Source of the DNA: DATJFH01 sp035495815
GTDB lineage: Bacteria; Acidobacteriota; Terriglobia; Bryobacterales; Bryobacteraceae
NCBI GenBank assembly: GCA_035495815.1
Contig: DATJFH010000154.1
Span: forward strand, 1 to 45,712
Length of the DNA: 45,712 bases
Direction of reading: 5' to 3'
Made by a program: the position numbers and the translations under genes. This document shows, in pieces, positions 18,298 to 25,630 of the stretch; position 1 is the first letter of the stretch; each line of letters begins with the position of its first letter. Below the pieces are notes generated by a model, which saw only the letters and a program-made list of their open reading frames with translations, did not search any database and was not told the DNA's origin.

Positions 18298-19149
18298 TTA
18301 TTCCACGGGGCGGGCTTTCAGAATCTCGTCCGCTACCTGGATCACCGGACGCATCTCGACCACATCGTGTACCCGCACAATATGCGCGCCCGCCAGAATC
18401 GACGCGGCCACCGCGGCCGCGGTCGCGAACTTGGTTCCGGTCTCGTCGGGCTGAGCCAGAAACGTTTTCTTCGACGCCCCTACCATGATCGGCAAATCCA
18501 GCGAGGCAAGCTGGTGCAGCCGCGCCAGGATTTCCGAATTCTGCTCCTTGCGCTTCCCGAATCCGATCCCCGGATCGACCACGATGCGGGCCGCGTCCAC
18601 GCCGGCCAGGCGCGCGCGGTGCACCGTTGCGCCCAGGTCGCGAACCACCGTGCCCATCACGTCCGGCAGCGGCCCCAGGCGGGCCCAGGTGTCGGGCGTG
18701 CCCCGCATGTGATTCAGAATGAGACCGACGCCGTGATTCATCACGGACTTGGTAATCTGCGCGTCGAACGTCAGCCCGCTGGGATCGTTGATGATCTCCG
18801 CTCCCAGCTCGATGGCGCGCTCGGCGACTTCGGCCTTGTAGGTGTCCACGCTGATGGGAATGCTCAACTGGCCGCGCAGCCGCTTCAAAACTGGGATCAG
18901 CCGCTGCAACTCCGTCGCCGCCGGGATACGGGAACTGCCGGGCCTGGTCGACTCCGCGCCGATGTCGATGATGTCGGCTCCCGCCTCTTCGAGCGCCAGG
19001 GCGCGGGAAAAGGCACGATCCGGATCGAGGTACTTGCCTGCGTCCGAGAACGAATCCGGCGTCACGTTCAGCACCGCCAGCACGATGGTGCGCTCGCCCA
19101 GGCGAATCTCGCGGTTCTTCAGCTTCCAGTAGTACAGTTTTCGAGTCAT
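18298..19149 (-). CDS. folP: Dihydropteroate synthase
   Basis: FolP condenses 6-hydroxymethyl-7,8-dihydropterin pyrophosphate with p-aminobenzoate to make 7,8-dihydropteroate in folate synthesis. This 283-residue protein has all family blocks: AVLNVTPDSFSD, DIGAESTRPGS, INDPSGLTFD, the DPGIGFGK loop, VGASKKTFLAQ (a variant of the usual GxSRKsf), and the closing RVHDV. The ATG at 19149 overlaps the preceding menC-like stop as ATGA, so translation is probably coupled. It is the last gene of the tyrS-led operon, converging on the PHP lipoprotein with 6 bp between stops. A longer in-frame extension covers menC and was rejected. Confidence 0.95.
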   Translation of the reverse strand: MTRKLYYWKLKNREIRLGERTIVLAVLNVTPDSFSDAGKYLDPDRAFSRALALEEAGADIIDIGAESTRPGSSRIPAATELQRLIPVLKRLRGQLSIPISVDTYKAEVAERAIELGAEIINDPSGLTFDAQITKSVMNHGVGLILNHMRGTPDTWARLGPLPDVMGTVVRDLGATVHRARLAGVDAARIVVDPGIGFGKRKEQNSEILARLHQLASLDLPIMVGASKKTFLAQPDETGTKFATAAAVAASILAGAHIVRVHDVVEMRPVIQVADEILKARPVE

Positions 19150-20201
19150 CAGAATTGAGCGGTGCGAACGGTATACTTTTCCAGTTTCTCCGGATTCACT
19201 TCGATCTGCCGCGCGTGAAGAAATCCCCGGCTGTCGATCTCGATCGGGGGCTCGATCAGGTCGTCCGTGTACCAGCGCGAAGAGGCCTCCACATCGGTAG
19301 GGTAGAGAAAATTCGGCAGAGTGGCCAGGTGGACCGCCTCCGCCGAAGCAATACCCAGCTCCGGCATGGTTCCGACCCAGCAGGCAAGACCGGCCTGTGC
19401 GGCGCGGTCGTGCATGCGCCGGGCGATATGGAGGCCGCCCACGCGCTGGATCTTGATGTTGATGATGCAGGCCGAGCCAAGACGAATGATCTGCTCCAGC
19501 ATGTCCATCGACTCCGCCGATTCGTCCGCGCACACCGGCGTCCGCACCGAGCGCGCCAGCTCGGCCGATTCCTCCAGCGCGCCGCGCCCGAGCGGTTGCT
19601 CGTACATCATCAGATTGAAGCGATCCAGCTCGCGGAATACCGGCAGGTCGGCCAGCGTATAGGCGGCGTTGGCGTCCACCATCAGCGGAATGTCCGGAAA
19701 TATCGCCCGGATGCGGCTCACGGGCTCGACGTCCCAACCGGGCTGGATCTTCACCTTGACCCGCTGATAACCCTCGCGCCAGTAGCGGTCGACGCGGTCC
19801 ACCAGCTCTTCCACCGTGTCGTAGATTCCGATGGCCACCCCCGATGGCGCGGGCCGGTCCGTCGAACCGAGCCACTGCCACAGCGGAATGCCGCGCGCGC
19901 GGAGGTCGCGGTCAAGAATCGCGCCGGCGAGGCCGGCCTTGGCGAAATTCTCGCCGTCGATTTCGCCGATCGCGGAGGAGGGATCGTCCGCGCCGGCGAT
20001 CCGCTCGAGCGCCGCCCACGTGGATTCCGGCGTCTCTCGCGAATAGAACGCGCCGGCCATGGGCGACGCTTCGCCCCATCCGGCCACGCCGTCCTGCTCG
20101 TACCGCACGACGATGGCGTCCTTCACGGCGACAGCGCCGCTCGAAATGCGGAAAGGCTCGTGCAGCGGGATCTGCACCCAGTAAAGTTTGATTTGTCTCA
20201 T
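19149..20201 (-). CDS. menC: Enolase-superfamily o-succinylbenzoate synthase / N-acylamino acid racemase-like
   Basis: A 350-residue muconate-lactonising-subgroup enolase. The catalytic lysine pair is in QRVKVKIQPGWDVEP; metal ligands fit VDANAAYT (Asp), MYEQPL (Glu) and CADES (Asp/Glu), and the opposite general base is Lys in INIKIQRVGG. The segments PNFLYPTDVEASSRW and EPPIEI are typical of Bacillus-type MenC/NSAR proteins. It would dehydrate SHCHC to o-succinylbenzoate in menaquinone synthesis or racemise N-acylamino acids; this family is bifunctional in places and no other men gene is in the window. The ATG at 20201 overlaps the permease stop as ATGA, and its own stop overlaps folP the same way. 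The family is firm, the reaction less so. Confidence 0.82.
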   Translation of the reverse strand: MRQIKLYWVQIPLHEPFRISSGAVAVKDAIVVRYEQDGVAGWGEASPMAGAFYSRETPESTWAALERIAGADDPSSAIGEIDGENFAKAGLAGAILDRDLRARGIPLWQWLGSTDRPAPSGVAIGIYDTVEELVDRVDRYWREGYQRVKVKIQPGWDVEPVSRIRAIFPDIPLMVDANAAYTLADLPVFRELDRFNLMMYEQPLGRGALEESAELARSVRTPVCADESAESMDMLEQIIRLGSACIINIKIQRVGGLHIARRMHDRAAQAGLACWVGTMPELGIASAEAVHLATLPNFLYPTDVEASSRWYTDDLIEPPIEIDSRGFLHARQIEVNPEKLEKYTVRTAQF

Positions 20202-21457
20202 TCGTATCTCAGGCACACAATGGGATCGAGATTGGCGGCTCGCGTCGCCGGGTAGTATCCGAAGAACAGGCCTACGCCCACCGAAATCGCGACTCCGACC
20301 GATATCCAGAACAGGCTCAAGGTCGCAGGCACGGACGGCACGGTAGCGCGCACGGTAAACGCAATCACGCCGCCGCAGAGAATACCCAGGACGCCGCCGG
20401 AGATGGACAGCATCACGGCTTCGAACAGGAACTGCGCCTTGATGTGGGCTTTCCGCGCCCCGATGGCTTTGCGGATGCCGATCTCCTGGGTCCGCTCGGT
20501 AACCGAGATGAGCATGATGTTCATCACCCCGATGCCGCCCACCAGCAGCCCGTTGGAGCTGATGACGCCGGTAAGCAGGATCAGCGCGCCGGTGAGCTGA
20601 TCCCAGAGTTCGGCAAGGAAATTGGGGTCGCCGATCTCGAAATCGCTCTCGGCGGCCTGCGGGACCCGCCGGCGCCGCCGCATGACGTCCTCCAGATCGT
20701 TGCGCGCGCGGTTCAGGTCGTACTCGTCGCGAATGGAGACGGCGATGAAAATTTCGCGTACCTGCGGGTAGTTCTTGTGAAAGTTGCTGAACGGGATGAC
20801 CACGAACTGGTCGACGCCGAAGCCGCTGAACAGGCCCGGATCGCGCTCGAAGACGCCGATCACTTCGTAGGGCCTGCCGTTCAGCCGCACTTCTTTGCCG
20901 ACCGGGTCGAGCCGCGGGAAGAGCGTATCGGCGATGCCGGCTCCGATCACCGCGACCGAGCGGCTATGCTCCATATCCTCGGTGGTGAAGAATCGCCCGG
21001 CCGTAGTGGTGAATTGCGGGATGGCCTGGGCAAGGTCCGGCTCCGAGCCTCGCAGGAAGAAGCGCTCCACCTGCTCCTTGCCGTAGCGGATATCGTTCTG
21101 CATCATGCCGGGGCCGAAACGGTCGGCGAAGATGGCGGTGTACGCCACCGAAGGAAACGCCTCTCGCAGGAAGGCGGCGTCGGACACCTGCAGATATCTT
21201 CGGACGCGGATCCGCTGCGGCAGACGGAAGGGATCCGTGCCGAAAGGAATCCGGGTCACGATGAACAGCCGCGAGCCCACCAGCGCGATCTTGCTCTTGA
21301 TGTATAGGTTGAGACCGTCGATGATGGCGGCGACCGAAATCACGGACGTGACTCCAATGACGATTCCCAGCACCGTGAGCGCCGACCGCGCCTTGCGCGA
21401 CCGGAGCGTTTCCAGGGCGACCGAAAGATTTTCCAGCATGAGCAGATTGCGGAACAA
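20198..21457 (-). CDS. MacB-type ABC transporter permease (second of a pair)
   Basis: A 419-residue permease of the FtsX/MacB superfamily. It has one N-terminal transmembrane helix (ALTVLGIVIGVTSVISVAAI), a large periplasmic MacB_PCD-like domain of about 230 residues, then three C-terminal helices with the hallmark MLISVTERTQEIGIRKAIGA and a closing FFGYYPATRAANLDP. Such proteins couple an ATPase to mechanical work in the periplasm, for example in macrolide or lipoprotein export. A TTG at 21457 with GAGGG upstream was chosen; the ATG at 21439 is the alternative. It begins one base after the stop of the paralogous permease and overlaps menC. No MacB ATPase or MacA adaptor is nearby. Confidence 0.88.
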   Translation of the reverse strand: MFRNLLMLENLSVALETLRSRKARSALTVLGIVIGVTSVISVAAIIDGLNLYIKSKIALVGSRLFIVTRIPFGTDPFRLPQRIRVRRYLQVSDAAFLREAFPSVAYTAIFADRFGPGMMQNDIRYGKEQVERFFLRGSEPDLAQAIPQFTTTAGRFFTTEDMEHSRSVAVIGAGIADTLFPRLDPVGKEVRLNGRPYEVIGVFERDPGLFSGFGVDQFVVIPFSNFHKNYPQVREIFIAVSIRDEYDLNRARNDLEDVMRRRRRVPQAAESDFEIGDPNFLAELWDQLTGALILLTGVISSNGLLVGGIGVMNIMLISVTERTQEIGIRKAIGARKAHIKAQFLFEAVMLSISGGVLGILCGGVIAFTVRATVPSVPATLSLFWISVGVAISVGVGLFFGYYPATRAANLDPIVCLRYE

Positions 21458-21458
21458 G

Positions 21459-22685
21459 CTATTCGGCCCTCAACGCCACCACCGGATCGAGCCGTGCCGC
21501 CCGCACCGCCGGGTAGATTCCGAAGAACACCCCGATCAGGGAGCTGAGCACGACCCCCAACGCCGCCACCCAGAGCTGCACGGATGCCGGAAACGCCGTA
21601 AACGTCCGCAGCGCCAGCGCACATCCGAAGCCCGCCGCAATTCCCACGAAGCCCCCTACCAGGCACTGCAACACGCTCTCGGTGAGGAACTGCTTGAGGA
21701 TGTCCTCCTGCGTGGCCCCCACGGCGCGCCGCACACCGACCTCCTTGGTCCGCTCGGTCACGCTGACCAGCATCACGTTCATGATGACGATTCCGCCCAC
21801 CACCGCTGAAATCGAGCTGACCATCACGAAGACGGCGAAGAACGCCGAGCTGATGCTCTCCCACAGGGAGATGTAGGAGCTGGCCGTGCCGATGAAGAAA
21901 TCGTCCGGCTCGCCGATGCGCACGTGGCGGCGCGCCCGGAGAGTGAGCCTCGCCTCGTCCTGCGCCTCCTCGAAGATTTTCTTGCCTCCGGCCGCTTTGA
22001 TCTGCAGCGTGAGGCTCTGCCGCGAGCCGCGCATCCGGAGATAAGTCGAGAGCGGGATCACCGCGAAATTATCGCGATCCTGCCCCAGCACCGAGCCGAT
22101 CTTCTCGAAGATGCCGATCACGGTGAACTCCGTGTTGAGCATGCGGATCGATTTCCCGATAGGATTCACGCCGGCAAAGAACTCGGCCGCCAGCTTGTCG
22201 CCGATGACGCATACGTCCGCGCCGTGCGTCTCCTCCGAATCGTTGAAGTAGCGTCCGGCGGTTACGGTACGGGTGTCGATATCGACCATGCTGGCCGTCT
22301 GCCCCTGCAGGCTGGTATCCTGCAGCTCCTTGCTGCGGTAATGGGTATTGATCGTGGTAGAGACGCTGGCCCCCACCCGCTGGCACAGCCGGCAGCTCGC
22401 GGCCACGGCGTTTACCTGCTCGATGGTGATGTTCTTGTTGCGCAGGGCCTTGGTGACGGCAGTGAAGTCCACTACGGCGAAAGGCGTCTTGGCGATCTGG
22501 AACACGTCGGTGCCAAGGTTGGCCACCTTCTGTTCGACGTAGAGATTGGCGCCCTGGACAATCGTCATCACCGTAATGAGCGTGGCCACACCCATGGTGA
22601 GTCCGAGCACCGTGAGCGCGGCGCGGAGCTTATGGGTGCGGATCGATTCCGCGGCGATGGCCACATTTTCAGCGATCGACGGCAT
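21459..22685 (-). CDS. MacB-type ABC transporter permease (first of a pair)
   Basis: A 408-residue paralogue of the following permease, with the same plan: N-terminal helix (RAALTVLGLTMGVATLITVM), periplasmic domain, and three C-terminal helices carrying MLVSVTERTKEVGVRRAVGA and FFGIYPAVRAARLDP. The periplasmic part contains a CRLC pair (VAASCRLCQRVG) missing from its partner, possibly a disulfide. It starts only 3 bp after the tyrS stop, so it is almost certainly co-transcribed. Two different half-permeases in tandem suggest a heterodimer, needing an ATPase from elsewhere. The ATG start is well placed relative to the first helix. Confidence 0.88.
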   Translation of the reverse strand: MPSIAENVAIAAESIRTHKLRAALTVLGLTMGVATLITVMTIVQGANLYVEQKVANLGTDVFQIAKTPFAVVDFTAVTKALRNKNITIEQVNAVAASCRLCQRVGASVSTTINTHYRSKELQDTSLQGQTASMVDIDTRTVTAGRYFNDSEETHGADVCVIGDKLAAEFFAGVNPIGKSIRMLNTEFTVIGIFEKIGSVLGQDRDNFAVIPLSTYLRMRGSRQSLTLQIKAAGGKKIFEEAQDEARLTLRARRHVRIGEPDDFFIGTASSYISLWESISSAFFAVFVMVSSISAVVGGIVIMNVMLVSVTERTKEVGVRRAVGATQEDILKQFLTESVLQCLVGGFVGIAAGFGCALALRTFTAFPASVQLWVAALGVVLSSLIGVFFGIYPAVRAARLDPVVALRAE

Positions 22686-22688
22686 CTT

Positions 22689-23903
22689 CTAGACGGAGAC
22701 CCGGCGCCATTTCTTGCCGGCTTGAATCGTGTAGACGACCCCGGAGTACATCGGGACCTTCGGCTCCAGTTGTTTCACCCCGTCGATGGCCAGGGCGCCG
22801 GCTTTTCGCTTGCGGGACGCGTCGCTGACCGATTCGGCGAGCCCGAGGCGCGCCAGCAGCTTATCGACCGGAACCATCTCTTCCGAACGCAATTCGTCGG
22901 GCAGCGGCACGGTTTCGATGTCGGAGGGAATCTCGCGCTGGCGCACCACGCGCGTGAATTCCTCTTCGGCCGCGCCGGCGTCGGCGGCGGAGTGAAAATC
23001 GCGGACTACGCGCCTGGCCAGATCGATTTTGGCTTCCATGGGGTGAAGCTCGCCCGATGCGATGCGCGTCTTCATGTCGCCGATCGCGGCGAGGCTCATG
23101 TCGGTGAGCAGCTCGTAATAGCTGTACATCAGCGTGTCGCTGATCTGCATCATTTTGCGAAACATCACCTCGGGCGGCTCGGTGACGCCGATGTAATTGC
23201 CCTTGGATTTGGACATCTTCTCCACGCCGTCGATTCCGACCAGCAGCGGAGTGGTGATCACGATCTGCGGCGGCTGGCCGTAATCGCGCTGGATCTCGCG
23301 GCCGACCAGCAGGTTGAATTTCTGGTCGGCGCCGCCCAACTCCACGTCGGCTTCGAGGGCCACCGAATCGTAAGCCTGCGAGAGCGGGTAGAGCAGCTCG
23401 TGCATGGAGATCGGCAGGCCCTCTTTGTAGCGCTTCGAGAAATCGTCGCGCTCGAGGATCCGCGCGACCGTGTAGCGCGAGCAGAGGCGGATCATGTCTT
23501 CGAAGCGAAGGGCTCCGAGCCACTGGCTGTTGAAGCGGATCTCCGTCTTTTCCGGATCGAGTATCTTGAAGACCTGCGACTTGTACGTCTCGGCGTTGCA
23601 GTCGATCTCCTCCCGGGTGAGCGGAGGGCGGGTGACGTTGCGTCCGGTGGGATCGCCGATCAGCCCGGTCATATCACCGATGAGGAAGATCACGGTGTGG
23701 CCCAGATCCTGGAAGTGCTTCATCTTGCGCAGGAGCACCGTGTGGCCAAGGTGCAGATCCGGCGCGGTGGGGTCGAAGCCGGCCTTGACGCGCAGCGGGC
23801 GGCCGAGCTTGATGCGTTCGCGCAGGTCTTCTTCGCGGATGATTTCGTTCACACCTTTGGTGAGGTATGCGATCTGCTCTTCGATTGGGGACACCGCTAC
23901 CAT
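22689..23903 (-). CDS. tyrS: Tyrosine--tRNA ligase
   Basis: TyrS charges tRNA-Tyr with tyrosine using ATP in the cytosol. The 404-residue protein shows the class I signatures: HLGH at 51-54 (FDPTAPDLHLGHTVLLRK), SQAYDS, ELGGADQKFN and KMSKS at 229-233 followed by KGNYIG, then a C-terminal S4-like RNA-binding region (VDKLLARLGLAESVSDA). The ATG at 23903 was chosen because the family core begins a few residues later; upstream in-frame sequence overlaps the divergent desaturase. It leads a five-gene operon with two permeases, menC-like and folP genes. Only 17 bp separate its start codon from that of the desaturase on the other strand. Confidence 0.96.
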   Translation of the reverse strand: MVAVSPIEEQIAYLTKGVNEIIREEDLRERIKLGRPLRVKAGFDPTAPDLHLGHTVLLRKMKHFQDLGHTVIFLIGDMTGLIGDPTGRNVTRPPLTREEIDCNAETYKSQVFKILDPEKTEIRFNSQWLGALRFEDMIRLCSRYTVARILERDDFSKRYKEGLPISMHELLYPLSQAYDSVALEADVELGGADQKFNLLVGREIQRDYGQPPQIVITTPLLVGIDGVEKMSKSKGNYIGVTEPPEVMFRKMMQISDTLMYSYYELLTDMSLAAIGDMKTRIASGELHPMEAKIDLARRVVRDFHSAADAGAAEEEFTRVVRQREIPSDIETVPLPDELRSEEMVPVDKLLARLGLAESVSDASRKRKAGALAIDGVKQLEPKVPMYSGVVYTIQAGKKWRRVSV

Positions 23904-23914
23904 TGTAGGAAAAT
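23885..23914 (+). promoter_or_regulatory. Possible desaturase promoter lying over the tyrS start
   Basis: TTGGGG (23885-23890), an 18-nt spacer and GAAAAT (23909-23914) precede the desaturase ATG by 6 nt. The same -10 hexamer and the same 6-nt distance occur at the radical SAM promoter. The -35 match is weak, and the site covers the first codons of tyrS on the opposite strand. Confidence 0.35.
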
Positions 23915-23920
23915 GGACGG

Positions 23921-24940
23921 ATGGCTGTCGTAAGGCCGGAGCGGAACGCCGAGTTGCGGAAAGCCCTGCGGCCATACCGGGCGAAAGCCGACCTCTTTGC
24001 CGCCGGCCTGTTCGCCGCCGACGTCGCGATGTACGTCCTCTTTACGGCATTGGCGGTTGGCCATCCTTCTTTGGTGGTCCGTTTCGCCGCCGGGCTGCCG
24101 GCCGGGGTGCTGTTGGCGGTGCTGTTCGTAGTCGGTCACGACGCCTGCCACGGCAGCTTCACTTCACGGCGGTGGTTGAATCAGTTGATCGGGCGTCTGG
24201 CGTTTCTTCCCACGCTCACGCCGTACAGCACGTGGGAGCTCTCGCACAATCTGACGCACCACGTCTACACCAACCTGCGCCCGCTCGATTACCTGTGGGC
24301 GCCGCTGACCAAGCGCGAGTACGATGCGCTGCCCGCCTGGCGCAAGAAGCTCGAGAGAGTCTACCGGCATCCGCTGGGGCTGGCGCTGTATTATCCGGTC
24401 GAGATCTGGTGGAAGCGGCTCCTGTTCCCGGCGAGACGCTTCGTCCAGCCGTCGCGCGCCATTTACGTCGCGGACTCGGCATTATGCTCCGGGGTGTTCC
24501 TGGTTGCGCTGGGCTTCACTGCGCGGCATGGGATTTGGGCGGTCTTGACAGGGATGTTGTGGCCGTTCGCAATCTGGAGCTGGCTGATGAGCTGGGCGCT
24601 GCTGGCGCAGCACACGCATCCGGGCGTCCCCTGGTTCGACGACGAGCGGGAGTGGCGAGAGGCGCAGTCGCGGACGGTGATGACGGTCCACGTGGTGGCG
24701 CCCGGTCCGTTGAATTTCATGCTGCACCGGATCATGGAGCACACGGCGCATCATCTCGATGTGACCGTGCCGCTATACCATCTGGCGGCCGCGCAAGCCG
24801 AGCTCGAAAGTCGGAGCGGGGAGTTGGTGGTGGAGCGCTGGACGCCGCGCTCCTTCCTGGAGCATCTGCGGAGCTGCAAGCTGTACGATTACGATCGGCG
24901 GCGGTGGCTCGATTTCGACGGCCGGCCGACGCGGCGCTGA
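23921..24940 (+). CDS. Membrane fatty acid desaturase
   Basis: A 339-residue integral membrane di-iron enzyme that inserts double bonds into acyl chains. The three histidine boxes are visible: HDACH (73-77), HNLTHH (109-114) and HTAHH (274-278), the last preceded by HRIMEH. Hydrophobic segments lie at about 25-45, 58-72, 175-195 and 200-225. The pattern resembles the omega-6/delta-12 desaturase and beta-carotene-hydroxylase-like FA_desaturase superfamily; exact regiospecificity cannot be read. The ATG at 23921 is 17 bp from the divergent tyrS start. An out-of-frame ATG eight bases upstream was ignored. It stands alone on this strand, with about 105 bp before the next gene. Confidence 0.88.
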   Translation: MAVVRPERNAELRKALRPYRAKADLFAAGLFAADVAMYVLFTALAVGHPSLVVRFAAGLPAGVLLAVLFVVGHDACHGSFTSRRWLNQLIGRLAFLPTLTPYSTWELSHNLTHHVYTNLRPLDYLWAPLTKREYDALPAWRKKLERVYRHPLGLALYYPVEIWWKRLLFPARRFVQPSRAIYVADSALCSGVFLVALGFTARHGIWAVLTGMLWPFAIWSWLMSWALLAQHTHPGVPWFDDEREWREAQSRTVMTVHVVAPGPLNFMLHRIMEHTAHHLDVTVPLYHLAAAQAELESRSGELVVERWTPRSFLEHLRSCKLYDYDRRRWLDFDGRPTRR

Positions 24941-25033
24941 TGCCGTCCGCGTCGCCACTTTCCGGCGCATGGGGAATCCCGACCGCGTCATCCGCGAGCG
25001 TCCCCGGTGACGTATTTTCGCGGGTGTCTACGC

Positions 25034-25039
25034 TACACT
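25034..25039 (+). promoter_or_regulatory. -10-like hexamer immediately before the zinc-ribbon gene
   Basis: TACACT ends 6 nt before the ATG at 25046, and no Shine-Dalgarno sequence is present. A convincing -35 was not found. The spacing predicts a transcript starting at the start codon. Confidence 0.4.
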
Positions 25040-25045
25040 GGTCCG

Positions 25046-25612
25046 ATGGACAATCAGTTCTCGGCCCTCGAGAAGAGCATCTTGACGGCGAAGGGACTCA
25101 CCGCGGCGCAACTGGACGCGCTCAGCGCCGCGGGCGTCGCTTCGAAGCAGGACCTGCTGACCGTGGGGGACGCCGGCACGCTGGTCGAGCTGGTGGGCGG
25201 AATCGACCCGGCCACTGCAGCCAAGGTCATGGATTGGGCCACGGGCCGCTCGTCCATGCAGGCCGCAGCCGCGGCCGCTCCCGCCGGCAGCGTCATCGTC
25301 GATAGCGGAGACATCGTCCACTGCTGCTACTGTTCGGCCCGGCAGCCCAAGGATTATAAGAGCGGGGACCTCTGCATCGCCTGCGGAAAGCAGGCCGAGC
25401 CGGTGCTGACGTGCTTCTGGTGCTCGGCCAGCGGTCCGGGAAAGTTCTGCCGGAGCTGCGGCGCGGAATTCGTTCCCACGGCCGAGCTCGACCTCGGCGT
25501 CCTGCTCCGGCAGGAAGGACTTCCCAAAGACGAGATCCCCAGACGCCTGCGGGCCATGCCATCCGAGGAAAAAGAGCTCATGTGGGGGCGCGTCCGCAAG
25601 CTGCGCCGTTAG
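25046..25612 (+). CDS. Helix-hairpin-helix-like and double-zinc-ribbon protein of unknown function
   Basis: A 188-residue cytosolic protein, not recognised as a named family. Residues about 10-65 (LTAAQLDALSAAGVASKQDL, then LVELVGGIDPATAAKVMDWA) resemble a helix-hairpin-helix or SAM-like fold. Residues about 92-145 form two zinc ribbons: CYC and CIACG knuckles, then CFWC and CRSCG. A helical tail follows (LLRQEGLPKDEIPRRLRAM). The zinc-ribbon-plus-tail module is clearly homologous to the N-terminus of the next gene, 18 bp downstream, so both probably act together. The ATG at 25046 follows a TACACT hexamer by 6 nt; an upstream GTG/ATG-containing extension lacks coding character. Nucleic-acid or protein-protein binding is the general expectation for such modules. 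Confidence 0.75.
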   Translation: MDNQFSALEKSILTAKGLTAAQLDALSAAGVASKQDLLTVGDAGTLVELVGGIDPATAAKVMDWATGRSSMQAAAAAAPAGSVIVDSGDIVHCCYCSARQPKDYKSGDLCIACGKQAEPVLTCFWCSASGPGKFCRSCGAEFVPTAELDLGVLLRQEGLPKDEIPRRLRAMPSEEKELMWGRVRKLRR

Positions 25613-25630
25613 CCGGAAGGTGGGGAACCG

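Noticed and set aside
21924..23933. 669-codon open frame opposite tyrS and a permease
   Set aside because: It spans two well-supported minus-strand genes and has a composition typical of antisense GC-rich frames.
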